A DNA stretch of 64,000 nt from contig CADBHB010000018.1 of the NCBI GenBank assembly GCA_902794395.1, positions 1-64,000 of the forward strand, given 5' to 3'. The DNA comes from an uncultured Ruminococcus sp. (GTDB lineage Bacteria; Bacillota; Clostridia; Oscillospirales; Acutalibacteraceae). Positions 8,739 through 17,093 of this stretch are shown here, piece after piece. The notes beneath the pieces are model-generated. The model did not search any database and had not been told where the DNA came from. It saw only the letters and a program-made list of their open reading frames with translations. Each line of letters starts with the position of its first letter. Positions within the stretch are counted from its first letter, which is position 1. Both the position numbers and the translations under genes were made by a program.

Positions 8739-9158
8739 TTATTCGTTTGGGACCAGAGCAAAACTCAGCTCGGCGCTGACGCAGAGCTTGCCGCCGACAT
8801 ATCCCTTGGCGTCGATAAAGTAGAACGCGCCGCGGTTTTTGGTAAGGGTACATACGCTTTCCAGCGTATCGCCGGGCTTGACGGGGTTTTTGAACTTCAC
8901 CTTGTCCATCTTGGTGAAGTAGGGCGTGCAGTCGCTCACCTTGTCGGCGAGCAGGCAGCAGCTTGCCTGTCCCATCATTTCACACAGGATCACGCCCGGC
9001 ACCACAGGGTTGCCCGGAAAATGTCCCTGCAAAAAGAACTCGTCGCCCTTTATTGTATACTTGCCCTTCGCGGTGTTTTCGTCGAGCATTTCGGATTCCT
9101 CGACGAGCAGCATATTGTCGCGGTGAGGCAGGATCTTCATGATTTCTTCTTGATTCAT
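8739..9158 (-). CDS. fabZ: 3-hydroxyacyl-ACP dehydratase
   Basis: Hot-dog-fold dehydratase acting on 3-hydroxyacyl-ACP in elongation. The 139-residue protein shows the LPHRDNMLLV opening, the catalytic His and helix in GHFPGNPVVPGVIL and the acidic residue in CEMMGQ shortly after. The usual methionine in PVMPG is valine here, a common variant. A GGAGG site precedes the ATG. It sits between accB and accC, the usual clostridial order. Confidence 0.95.
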   Translation of the reverse strand: MNQEEIMKILPHRDNMLLVEESEMLDENTAKGKYTIKGDEFFLQGHFPGNPVVPGVILCEMMGQASCCLLADKVSDCTPYFTKMDKVKFKNPVKPGDTLESVCTLTKNRGAFYFIDAKGYVGGKLCVSAELSFALVPNE

Positions 9159-9210
9159 AGTAGCCTCCTTGACCGAAAAGCGCGCACGGGCGCTCTCAGC
9201 TTTTTATCGC

Positions 9211-9651
9211 TCAGCCCTCAAGTCTGAACAGGGGCTGGTCAAATTCAACCAGCTCGCCGTTGGTCGCGAGCACCTCGGCGATAACGCCGTCGGTCTCTGC
9301 CACGATCTCGTTCATGCACTTCATAGCCTCGATGATGCATACGGTGTCGCCCTTTTTGACGCGCTTGCCCGCAGAAACATAGGGCGCGCTGTCGGGCGAG
9401 GGAGCCGCGTAGAACACGCCTACGATGGGCGCGTTGATGGTGTTGCCGTCGTCCTCCTGAGCCGCTGCAGGTTCAGCCGCAGGCGCGGCAGCCGCGGGCG
9501 CGGGCGCCGCAACGGGCGCAGGCGCGACAGCCGCGGGCGCGGACGCCTTTTTAAGGCGGATCGAGTCGGTGCCGTCGGACAACTCGATAGTCTGAAGCGA
9601 GCTTTCCTCGAGTACCTTTATGTATTCCTTTAACGTTGCAATATCTATCAT
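9211..9651 (-). CDS. accB: Biotin carboxyl carrier protein of acetyl-CoA carboxylase
   Basis: Carries biotin between AccC and AccA/AccD. In 146 residues it has an N-terminal helical part (about 1-36), a long Ala/Pro linker (about 37-68) and a C-terminal biotinyl domain. The biotinylated lysine is Lys111 in IEAMKCMNEI; the residue after it is Cys where most homologues have Leu or Met. A GGAGGGTCC site precedes the start. The 139-base gap between it and fabF is unusually long for this operon and is described separately. Confidence 0.95.
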   Translation of the reverse strand: MIDIATLKEYIKVLEESSLQTIELSDGTDSIRLKKASAPAAVAPAPVAAPAPAAAAPAAEPAAAQEDDGNTINAPIVGVFYAAPSPDSAPYVSAGKRVKKGDTVCIIEAMKCMNEIVAETDGVIAEVLATNGELVEFDQPLFRLEG

Positions 9652-9790
9652 AGTGTGGACCCTCCGTTTATATGCAATACCGCGTTATTCAGGTGTGCGG
9701 ATTGCGCAGTAAGATTTTTCGTCAGTAATTTGGCAAGCCTGACGGAATGATGATAAAGCAAGGCTTGCGCCGTGGATAGCGCGGTGCCGC
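9652..9790. repeat. Non-coding insert in the fab operon, possible dispersed repeat
   Basis: A 139-base non-coding stretch inside a tightly packed operon. On the minus strand it has imperfect inverted elements, for example GTCAG at about 9739-9735 with CTGAC at about 9726-9722, and GCGCAAGCCTTGC followed further on by GGCTTGCC. It contains no reading frame or promoter that I can defend. An intergenic repeat element is my best guess; the alternative is a processing or translational-control site for accB. Confidence 0.35.
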
Positions 9791-11020
9791 CTATACTTTT
9801 TTGAACACCACGCAGGCGTCGTGACCGCCGAAACCGAGATTGGTGGAGGCGGCGACGTCAACGTCGCGCTTTACCGCTGTTTTGGGCGTGTAGTTGAGGT
9901 CGAGCCCCTCATCGGGCTCGTCGAGGTTGATGGTGGGCGGAATAACGCCCTCCTCGATCGCCTTGACCGCCGCGATCGCCTCGATAGCGCCGGTAGCGCC
10001 CAGCATATGGCCTGTCATGGATTTGGTGGAGCTGATGCTGGCGTCATACGCCCTCTCGCCCAGCGCTTTCTTTATAGCCATGGTCTCGGTGAGGTCGTTG
10101 AGGTGGGTGCTGGTGCCGTGCGCGTTGATGTAGATAGCCGCGTCGTCGGCGATGCCTGCCTCCTCAAAGGCTATTTCCATAGCTCTGGCAAGTCCGGCGC
10201 CCTCGGGGTCGGGAGCGGTGACATGGTGGGCGTCACAGGTGTTGCCGTAACCCGCGAACTCGGCGTATATCTTAGCGCCGCGCGCCTTGGCGTGCTCGTA
10301 TTCCTCGAGGATCAGCATACCCGCGCCCTCGCCCATCACAAAGCCGTCGCGGTTTTTGTCGAAGGGACGCGAAGCGGTTTTGGGGTCGGGATTGGTTGAC
10401 AGCGCCTTCATGTTTTGGAAGCCCGCGATGGTAAGCCTTGCCACTACCGCCTCGGCACCGCCCGCGATGATCGCGTCGGCATAGCCGTCCTTTATGGCGT
10501 GGAAGGCTTCTCCGATGGAGTTGGTGCCGGTGGCGCAGGCGCTCATAACAGAGAGCGACACGCCCTTGGCGTTGAAGCGGATAGCCACGTTGCCCGTGGC
10601 GATGTTGCCGATCATCATTGGGATGAAGAAGGGGCTGACCTTGCGGGGACCGCCGTTTTCAAGCCCCACGGTGTTGTTTACAAACGTATTCAGACCGCCG
10701 ATGCCGGCGCCGATGTAGACGCCGAAGCGGTTTTCGTCGATTTTTCCCAGTATGCCGCTGTCGTCCACCGCCTGCTGAGCCGCGGCGATGGCGTACTGAC
10801 AGTAGATGTCCAGCTTTTTGGCTTCTCTCTTTTCAAAATATCGTTCGGGTTCAAAGTCCTTGACCGTTCCCGCTATATGTACCTTTAAGTCGGAGGTGTC
10901 AAAGGCGGTGATCTCCTCGATGCCGCACACGCCGTCGACCATGTTTTGCCACATGGTCGGCACGTCGTTGCCCACGGGAGAAACAGCGCCGAGCCCCGTT
11001 ACCACTACTCGTCTGCTCAT
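9791..11020 (-). CDS. fabF: 3-oxoacyl-ACP synthase II
   Basis: Condensing enzyme that extends acyl-ACP with malonyl-ACP. The thiolase fold carries the catalytic Cys in SACATGTNSIGEA, one His in NAHGTSTHLND and the second in STKSMTGHMLGATG. The start is the ATG of MSRRVVVTGLG, with AGGATGTG eight bases before it; ten in-frame codons upstream of it lack a ribosome site. The protein is then 409 residues, the usual size. It follows fabG by 154 bases. Confidence 0.97.
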   Translation of the reverse strand: MSRRVVVTGLGAVSPVGNDVPTMWQNMVDGVCGIEEITAFDTSDLKVHIAGTVKDFEPERYFEKREAKKLDIYCQYAIAAAQQAVDDSGILGKIDENRFGVYIGAGIGGLNTFVNNTVGLENGGPRKVSPFFIPMMIGNIATGNVAIRFNAKGVSLSVMSACATGTNSIGEAFHAIKDGYADAIIAGGAEAVVARLTIAGFQNMKALSTNPDPKTASRPFDKNRDGFVMGEGAGMLILEEYEHAKARGAKIYAEFAGYGNTCDAHHVTAPDPEGAGLARAMEIAFEEAGIADDAAIYINAHGTSTHLNDLTETMAIKKALGERAYDASISSTKSMTGHMLGATGAIEAIAAVKAIEEGVIPPTINLDEPDEGLDLNYTPKTAVKRDVDVAASTNLGFGGHDACVVFKKV

Positions 11021-11174
11021 AGTTTCACATCCTGTCTGTGTTATTGACAATTGAAAACGAAAAACGGAAAGCTTCGGGTCGATTCGCTACGGCCGATCAA
11101 GAATGATCCTATCGATTGTGGGAAAAGCTGACCCGCAACTGTTCACTGTTCTTTTTTCGCTATTCAAAATTGAT
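11021..11174. other. Non-coding gap between fabG and fabF
   Basis: On the minus strand this 154-base gap includes a tandem GAACAGT-type stretch (GAACAGTGAACAGT) and AT-rich DNA with TTGTCAAT near fabF. There is no convincing promoter or terminator. It resembles intergenic repeat debris and, together with 9652-9790, flanks fabF on both sides. Confidence 0.35.
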
Positions 11175-11918
11175 TCAAATAGCCAGTCCGCCGTCCACGC
11201 GGATGACCTCGCCGGTGACATATGCCGCCTCGTCGCTGCACAAAAAGGCGACGACGTTCGCTACATCCTCGGGAGTGCCGATGCGCTTGGCGGGGATCTG
11301 CGCCTTCATCGCTTCCTTTACCTTGTCGGGAAGGACGTTGGTCATGTCGGTGCCGATGTAGCCGGGCGCGACCGCGTTGACGGTGACGCCTCTGCCGGCA
11401 AGCTCACGGGCAACGGATTTGGTGAGTCCGATGATGCCCGCCTTTGAAGCGGAGTAGTTTGCCTGACCCGCGTTGCCGATAAGACCTACGATGGAGGAGG
11501 TGCTGACTATCCTGCCCGAGCGCTTCTTCATAAAGTGCTTGTAGGTGTGCTTTATCATATTGAAGGTGCCCTTGAGGTTGACGTTAATAACCGCGTCAAA
11601 ATCCTTTTCGTCCATATTGAGCACCAGCTTGTCGCGGGTGATGCCCGCGTTGTTTACAAGGATGTCTATGCCGCCGAAGTCCTCGATAACGGTGTCTACC
11701 ACCTTTTTGGAGGCTTCAAAGTCGGATACGTCGCAAAAATACTGCTCTGCCTTGATGCCGTACTCCGCAAGCTCCGCCACTGCGTTTTTGCCCTCTGACT
11801 CGTCGCCTACATAGAGGATGGCGATGTCAGCGCCGCCTTCGGCGAGCTTTTTGGCGATGGCAAGTCCGATGCCGCGTGAGCCGCCCGTGATAACGGCGGT
11901 TTTGTTTTTAAAGTCCAT
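11175..11918 (-). CDS. fabG: 3-oxoacyl-ACP reductase
   Basis: NADPH-dependent short-chain dehydrogenase reducing 3-oxoacyl-ACP. The 247-residue product has the cofactor loop TGGSRGIGLAIA, NNAG at about 89-92, the catalytic Ser in SIVG, and YSASK with Tyr and Lys four residues apart, and ends GEVIRVDGGLAI. AGAGG precedes the ATG. It lies 47 bases after fabD. Confidence 0.97.
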   Translation of the reverse strand: MDFKNKTAVITGGSRGIGLAIAKKLAEGGADIAILYVGDESEGKNAVAELAEYGIKAEQYFCDVSDFEASKKVVDTVIEDFGGIDILVNNAGITRDKLVLNMDEKDFDAVINVNLKGTFNMIKHTYKHFMKKRSGRIVSTSSIVGLIGNAGQANYSASKAGIIGLTKSVARELAGRGVTVNAVAPGYIGTDMTNVLPDKVKEAMKAQIPAKRIGTPEDVANVVAFLCSDEAAYVTGEVIRVDGGLAI

Positions 11919-11965
11919 AAGTTTACCTCTCGTATTGTCCTGCGATAGTTTATGTATTATTCGGT

Positions 11966-12868
11966 TTAGTTTTTTAGCTTCTCAATGTCCTCAGGGGTCT
12001 CTGCCTTGAAGGCTTCTATGTCGTCAAAGGTGCGCTTGCAGAGGTTTTGGAGGGTCTTGCCCACGCCTACCTCGATGACGGTGTCCACACCCGACGCCCT
12101 CATGCTTTCAACGATGGTCTGCCAGCGCACGGGATTTTCTACCTGCGCCCGCACGAGCGCTTTGTAATCGCCCTCGTACGGCTGCGCCGTGTAGTTGGAA
12201 TATAGGGTGATCTGCGGGTCGGAGAAGAAAATGTCCTCCATATACTCAGCCAGCCCCTCGGCGGCGCTTGCCATAAAGGGAGAGTGGAAGGCACCGCTGA
12301 CAGGCAGCACCTTGGCTCTGCCGCCCGCTTCCTTTATTGCCTCGCAGAACGCCTCGGCGTTCTCGGTCGTCGTTGCAACCACTGTCTGAGCAGGAGAGTT
12401 GTAGTTGACGGGATAGGTGTTTTCAAAGCCAGAGCAGACCTCCTCAACAACCTCGGGGGCGATCTTGAGCACCGCCACCATGGCGCCGGGGTTCTTCTTT
12501 GCCGCCTCGTCCATCAGCTCGCCGCGCTTGCAGACAAGCTTGAACGCCTCCTCGTCGGAGAGCACGCCCGCAAAGGCGAGCGCCGCTATCTCGCCGAGCG
12601 AAAAGCCCGCTACGCAGTCGGGCACTATGCCCGCTTCACGCAGGGCGCGCGCCGCGGCAAGATCCGCCGTAAAGACGCAGGGCTGGGTGTTGACGGTCTG
12701 CGTAAGCTCCTCCATCGTGCCCTCAAAGCACTGGCGCGAGGTGCCCTCGCGGATGCTGTCCGCCATGTCGAATACCGCCTTTGCGGCGGGCGAAGAGTCG
12801 TACAGCGCCTTTCCCATGCCGCTGTACTGCGCTCCCTGTCCTGAAAAAACAAATGCTATTTTACCCAT
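11966..12868 (-). CDS. fabD: Malonyl-CoA:ACP transacylase
   Basis: Moves malonyl from CoA to ACP. The 300-residue product has the oxyanion loop GQGAQ at 10-14, the nucleophile Ser90 in GFSLGE (GHSLGE in most homologues, so the residue before the Ser is Phe), and the catalytic His in SGAFHSPFM at about 196. Its first 13 bases overlap the end of fabK, suggesting coupled translation. Confidence 0.96.
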   Translation of the reverse strand: MGKIAFVFSGQGAQYSGMGKALYDSSPAAKAVFDMADSIREGTSRQCFEGTMEELTQTVNTQPCVFTADLAAARALREAGIVPDCVAGFSLGEIAALAFAGVLSDEEAFKLVCKRGELMDEAAKKNPGAMVAVLKIAPEVVEEVCSGFENTYPVNYNSPAQTVVATTTENAEAFCEAIKEAGGRAKVLPVSGAFHSPFMASAAEGLAEYMEDIFFSDPQITLYSNYTAQPYEGDYKALVRAQVENPVRWQTIVESMRASGVDTVIEVGVGKTLQNLCKRTFDDIEAFKAETPEDIEKLKN

Positions 12869-13806
12869 TTTGTCGCTCCGTTCAGCACCGCTTCGGCCTC
12901 GCCGAACATCTCGGTGATAATCTCGCGCGCGGTCTGCTCGCGGGTGACCATAGAGGCGACCTGACCGGCTAAGACGCAGCCGTTTTGAACGTCGCCCTCG
13001 CGCGCGGCAAGGCGCAGCACGCCCGCGCCCATCTTTTCAAGCTCCTCGTCCGAAACCGAGGAGGAATCGTATTCAGCCTTGGCGTACTCTCTGGTGAACT
13101 TGTTGCGGATGGAGCGCACGGGATGTCCGAGGCGCTTGCCCGTGACGACCGAATCTATGTCCTTCGCCTTGAGCACCTTGTCCTTATACGCCTGCGAGAT
13201 GGTACATTCCTTCGCCACCAAAAAGCGTGTGCCCACCTGAACGCCCACAGCGCCCAGCATGAACGCCGCGGCAACCTGTCTGCCGTCGGCTATACCGCCC
13301 GCCGCTATGACGGGAAGCTTGACCGCATCCACTATCTGGGGTACCAGCGCCATGGTGGTGAGCTCGCCTACGTGACCGCCGCTTTCGCCGCCCTCGGCTA
13401 TGAGCGCGAAAGCGCCCAGCTTCTCCATGCGCCTTGCTAGCGCGACGGAGGGAACGACGGGAATGACCTTGATGCCTGCTGCAAGCCACTTTTCCATATA
13501 CTTGCCGGGGTTGCCCGCGCCGGTGGTGACAACGGGGATACTCTCCTCAACCACTACGTCCGCCACCTCGTCGGCAAAGGGACTCATCAGCATGATGTTT
13601 ACGCCGAAGGGCTTGTCGGTAAGCTCCTTGCATTTTTTGATTTCGGAACGGAGCTGCTCGCCGTTGGAATTCATCGCCGCTATCAAGCCCAGACCGCCCG
13701 CGTTTGATACGCCCGCGGCGAGGGACGCGTCGGCTACCCAAGCCATTCCGCCCTGAAAAATCGGAAATTCCAGACCCAGGGTCTGATCTATTACGGTTGA
13801 AATCAT
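12856..13806 (-). CDS. fabK: Enoyl-ACP reductase II, FMN-dependent
   Basis: Last step of elongation, reducing enoyl-ACP. TIM-barrel nitronate-monooxygenase superfamily: FPIFQGGMAWVADASLAAGVSNAGG at the N-terminus, the flavin-phosphate segments VIAAGGIADG and GVQVGTRFL, and the family helix near the C-terminus. FabK replaces FabI in many Clostridia. The ATG of MISTVIDQ was chosen because AAAGGAGA lies upstream; the frame stays open for 38 more codons with no ribosome site. First gene of the nine-gene operon. Confidence 0.96.
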   Translation of the reverse strand: MISTVIDQTLGLEFPIFQGGMAWVADASLAAGVSNAGGLGLIAAMNSNGEQLRSEIKKCKELTDKPFGVNIMLMSPFADEVADVVVEESIPVVTTGAGNPGKYMEKWLAAGIKVIPVVPSVALARRMEKLGAFALIAEGGESGGHVGELTTMALVPQIVDAVKLPVIAAGGIADGRQVAAAFMLGAVGVQVGTRFLVAKECTISQAYKDKVLKAKDIDSVVTGKRLGHPVRSIRNKFTREYAKAEYDSSSVSDEELEKMGAGVLRLAAREGDVQNGCVLAGQVASMVTREQTAREIITEMFGEAEAVLNGATKWVK

Positions 13807-13860
13807 ATGTACTGTCTCCTTTACTCGTTTAACGCACGATTTCACAGGCTTTTGCAAAAT

Positions 13861-13882
13861 AAAACCGCAAAAAGCCGGTTTT
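13861..13882 (-). promoter_or_regulatory. Hairpin in the fabK leader
   Basis: The arms AAAACCG/CGGTTTT enclose an eight-base loop in the roughly 95-base untranslated leader, followed on the minus strand by ATTTTGC. It is a weak attenuator candidate. I did not find a convincing FapR or FabT operator near the promoter. Confidence 0.3.
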
Positions 13883-13908
13883 TCGCATAGTAAGACATTA
13901 TCGTTATT

Positions 13909-13937
13909 ATCATACCGCAAAACGAGATAAAAGTCAA
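13909..13937 (-). promoter_or_regulatory. Promoter of the fab-acc operon
   Basis: Minus strand TTGACT at 13937-13932, 17-base spacer, TATGAT at 13914-13909. It is the only strong promoter found for the nine genes ending at accA. Confidence 0.82.
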
Positions 13938-14012
13938 TCCTTTCAATAGATTGCAGGCGGTACCCGCAGCGGCGCTTTACTGCTTCATCAAATTCTTTGA
14001 CGACCGATAAAC

Positions 14013-14040
14013 GCGCCGCCTTTTGTCGGGACGGCGGCGC
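14013..14040 (-). terminator. Hairpin after the BofC-like gene
   Basis: An eight-pair GCGCCGCC/GGCGGCGC stem lies a few bases past the stop codon, followed on the minus strand by GTTTATCGG. The stem is strong but the T-run is poor. Confidence 0.5.
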
Positions 14041-14047
14041 CGGTCAC

Positions 14048-14359
14048 CTAGGAGCAAAAATCCTCCAGCACCCTCTTAAGCTGTCGCTCGTCCTGCACCT
14101 CTATGCCCTCGCGGATAAGACGGGCGTCGGACCTGGGCAGGTCGTCGGTGCGGGTTTTTGTGACTATCACAGGGGCGCTGCCGCCGCTTTTGAACACCGC
14201 TACCCTGCCGCCGCTGTCGCGGATGATATAGCCCTGCGGCACGGTGGTCCCGACGGCGACCGCTGCCGTTTCGGAGGGCGCTGTTTCGGTCTGCGCCGCG
14301 GCGCCGACACAAACGCAGGTAATGAGCACCAGCCCCGTTATTGCCACCAGCTTTTTCAT
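14048..14359 (-). CDS. Small exported BofC-like protein
   Basis: 103 residues. An N-terminal signal sequence (MKKLVAITGLVLITCVCVG) is followed by a Thr/Ala/Glu-rich linker and a C-terminal module (about 42-103) with GYIIRDSGGRVAVFK, the LPRSDARLIREGIEV turn and RQLKRVLEDFCS. This module is like the C-terminal domain of BofC, a forespore protein controlling sigma-K activation, and is widespread in Clostridia as a short exported protein of unknown role. The start is the ATG with AGGGAGTG upstream. The cysteine near the C-terminus is unusual. Confidence 0.75.
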   Translation of the reverse strand: MKKLVAITGLVLITCVCVGAAAQTETAPSETAAVAVGTTVPQGYIIRDSGGRVAVFKSGGSAPVIVTKTRTDDLPRSDARLIREGIEVQDERQLKRVLEDFCS

Positions 14360-14438
14360 ACAAGCACTCCCTTTTTGCTGTCTTTTGCGATTAGTATTGT
14401 TCGTCGGGGCTGAAATATTCACCCATTTTCATAAAATT

Positions 14439-14461
14439 AACCGCCGCCGCGCGGTTTTTTT
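14439..14461 (+). terminator. Plus-strand hairpin with T-run
   Basis: AACCGC/GCGGTT stem with a six-base loop, then TTTTTTTC. No plus-strand gene ends just upstream, so what it stops is unclear: an antisense transcript across the BofC-like gene or read-through from elsewhere. Confidence 0.45.
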
Positions 14462-14485
14462 CTATCAAAAAATTGTTTTTTATTA

Positions 14486-14514
14486 TTTATTTTTCTGATG
14501 TAAAGTGCTATAAT
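14486..14514 (+). promoter_or_regulatory. Probable promoter of the class A PBP
   Basis: A perfect TATAAT at 14509-14514, about 50 bases before the gene, with a poor -35 (TTTATT) 17 bases upstream in AT-rich DNA. Confidence 0.5.
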
Positions 14515-14564
14515 ACATATTAAATATGTTTACAATATAAAAGCTTACTTCAAAAGGAGTTAAT

Positions 14565-17009
14565 ATGCGCAATAAACGTGAAACGGATATCAGTAATTAC
14601 ACTGACAAATCCACCGACGTGGTTGTGGATCCGCCCAAAAGGGAAAGCGGCGTCAAGCGGTTTTTCAAGGCGCTGGGCAAAATGCTGCTTACGGTGTTCA
14701 TCGTCTGCTTTATCGCGGGCGCGATAACCGTGGCATCGCTCGGCATCTATATTTACCACCTGTCGAAAGAGCCGACGGGCATCGACCTCAAGGCGAAGTC
14801 CATGAACCAGACCAGCCGGATATTTGTAAAGGACAGCAAAACGGGCGAGTTTACCGAGCGTCAAAAGCTATACGATGTGGAAAACCGCATTTGGGTAGAC
14901 TACGCCGACATACCGCAGTATATGAAGGACGCGCAGGTGACCATTGAGGACAAGCGCTTCTTTGACCACAAGGGCGTTGACTGGACGCGTACCATTTCGG
15001 CGGTAGGCTCGCTGGTGACCGGCTCAAACTCCTACGGCGGCTCCACCATAACCCAGCAGTTGATAAAGAACCTCACCTTTGACAACGAGGTATCGCTCAA
15101 CCGAAAGCTGCGCGAGATAACCAAGGCGCTGAAGCTGGAACAGGAGTACACCAAGGAGCAGATACTCGAGGCGTATCTCAACGTCGTCAACTACGGCAAC
15201 AACTGCCAGGGCGTTGAGGCGGCGGCACAGCTTTATTTCGGCAAGAGCATAAAGGAATGTTCGCTTGCCGAGTGCGTGGCTATCGCGGGCATCACCCAGA
15301 ACCCCTCGCACTGGAATCCTCTGCTTTATCCCGAGAACAACCGCATACGCAGCGAGAACATCCTGTATGAGATGTACGACCAGGGCAAGATAACCGAGGA
15401 AGAGCTGGACTCTGCCCTTGAGGAACGCAAAAACATGACCTTTGTGGGCTTCTCCGCCAACCACTCCGACGATGACGAAGAGGAAGAAGAGGACAACGTA
15501 CAGAACTGGTACTACAACCAGATGATCTACGACCTGCGGCGCGACCTTGCAAAGCGCTACAACATAAGCGAGGGCGCGGCGAGTGAAAAGATATACACCG
15601 AGGGTCTGAGCATCTACAGCGCCATGGACGAGCAGATGCAGGACTTTATTGAGAGCGCGGCGCTTAACATGGACACCGCCGCCGACCCCGAGATACAGAT
15701 AGGCTCGGTGCTGATGGACTTTGACGGCAGAGTGATAGCCACCGTAGGCAGCTCGCGCCGTAAAACCGGTCCGCTTGACTGGGACAGAGCCATGCATTCG
15801 GCGCTGCAGCCCGGTTCTTCCATCAAGCCCGTGCTGGTTTATCCGCTTGCAATCGAAAGCAAGCAGCTCTACTACTCCTCCTTCGTCAAGGACGAACCGC
15901 TTGAGGATTATGAAACAGGCGCCGACGGCAGCAAGATACCCGGCCCGAAAAACGCCTACGGCAGCTATCTGGGACAGCTTATCCTGCCCGACGCCATCGA
16001 GCGTTCCTCAAACGCCACGGCGGTGCAGACCATGAAGATGATAGGCGGTCCTTCCGTCGCCTATGAACAGGCAACCACAAAAATGGGCTTCAAGATGCTT
16101 GACGAAGCCGACAGCTACCACATCGGTGCGCTGTCCATAGGCGGTCTGACAGGCGGCGTGAGCGTGCGCGAAATGGCTGCGGCGTTCACCTATATGGGCA
16201 ACGGCGGCCTTTACTACGAGCCATACACCTACTACTATGTTACCGACAGCGAAGGCAACGTCATAATAGACAACCGCGACCGTGTGCCGCGTCAGGCGTA
16301 CTCCACCGAAACCGCCACCATTATGAACCGCCTGCTGCACTATAATATGGAAACGGTAATTTCTACCAACCACACCTACGCCAACTACGCGGTAATCCCG
16401 GGTTGGGACATCGTGGGCAAAACAGGTACCACGGACGAAGACAGAGACTGCTGGTACTGCGGAATGTCGCCCTACGCGGTAATGGCGACCTGGACGGGCT
16501 TTGACATACCCGCCACCATCACAGACAAAACGCGCTCGGCGAAGTTCTTCAACACCGTTATGAGCGAGTACCTTAAAAACAAGGAACCAAAGGATTACAA
16601 GCTGTCTACCAATGTTATCGCGGCGACCTACAATCCTATGACGGGTCTGGTGGTTTCCACCGAAAACGTCACGGGCAAGTATATCGGTTACTACACCAAG
16701 GACAACATGCCCGCGTTCGGCGACCCGTATTATGAGCCAATCTCTTATGACCCGACTGCCGGCGGCGAAAGCACCCCCGACGTTTCGGGTGAAATCGGCA
16801 CCGAGCCCGCGGTATCTCCCAGCGGAAACGCCGATCCTTCGGGAGCGGAGCCTTCGGGAGCGGGAGAACCCTCGGGAGGAGGCGCCGAGTCCTCCGGCGG
16901 CGAAGATGCTTCTTCCGATGACGGAGGAGGAAGCGGCGGCGGCGACGCGAGCAGCGGCGACGCGAGCAGCGGCGACGTGGGCGGCGGCGGTGACGGTGCC
17001 GAGCCGTGA
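14565..17009 (+). CDS. Class A penicillin-binding protein (transglycosylase-transpeptidase)
   Basis: Polymerises and cross-links peptidoglycan at the outer face of the membrane. 814 residues: a cytoplasmic head, one span at about 40-65, a GT51 domain with the catalytic Glu in VTIEDKRFFDHKGVDW (about 126-140) and GGSTITQQLIKN, then a transpeptidase with the nucleophile Ser in QPGSSIKP, SSN in ERSSNATAV and KTGTTD. A short acidic insert (DDDEEEEED) separates the two domains. The last 75 or so residues are a low-complexity Gly/Ser/Asp/Pro tail, likely wall-exposed. AAGGAG precedes the ATG. Resembles PonA/PbpF; the exact paralogue cannot be decided. Confidence 0.95.
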   Translation: MRNKRETDISNYTDKSTDVVVDPPKRESGVKRFFKALGKMLLTVFIVCFIAGAITVASLGIYIYHLSKEPTGIDLKAKSMNQTSRIFVKDSKTGEFTERQKLYDVENRIWVDYADIPQYMKDAQVTIEDKRFFDHKGVDWTRTISAVGSLVTGSNSYGGSTITQQLIKNLTFDNEVSLNRKLREITKALKLEQEYTKEQILEAYLNVVNYGNNCQGVEAAAQLYFGKSIKECSLAECVAIAGITQNPSHWNPLLYPENNRIRSENILYEMYDQGKITEEELDSALEERKNMTFVGFSANHSDDDEEEEEDNVQNWYYNQMIYDLRRDLAKRYNISEGAASEKIYTEGLSIYSAMDEQMQDFIESAALNMDTAADPEIQIGSVLMDFDGRVIATVGSSRRKTGPLDWDRAMHSALQPGSSIKPVLVYPLAIESKQLYYSSFVKDEPLEDYETGADGSKIPGPKNAYGSYLGQLILPDAIERSSNATAVQTMKMIGGPSVAYEQATTKMGFKMLDEADSYHIGALSIGGLTGGVSVREMAAAFTYMGNGGLYYEPYTYYYVTDSEGNVIIDNRDRVPRQAYSTETATIMNRLLHYNMETVISTNHTYANYAVIPGWDIVGKTGTTDEDRDCWYCGMSPYAVMATWTGFDIPATITDKTRSAKFFNTVMSEYLKNKEPKDYKLSTNVIAATYNPMTGLVVSTENVTGKYIGYYTKDNMPAFGDPYYEPISYDPTAGGESTPDVSGEIGTEPAVSPSGNADPSGAEPSGAGEPSGGGAESSGGEDASSDDGGGSGGGDASSGDASSGDVGGGGDGAEP

Positions 17010-17093
17010 TAAAGCATCACCGAGGAAAGTGAAAAGTTGAGTGTCGGGCGTTTTGAGAGACGCGCGTCACAATAATAGAAAGGTAAGGTAAAT

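Noticed and set aside
7626..9227. 533-codon plus-strand open frame
   Set aside because: It runs antisense across accC and fabZ, both with intact motifs. It shows no domain and no start signal.
13807..13908. FapR or FabT operator before fabK
   Set aside because: No match to the known palindromes near the promoter; only a weak hairpin is visible in the leader.
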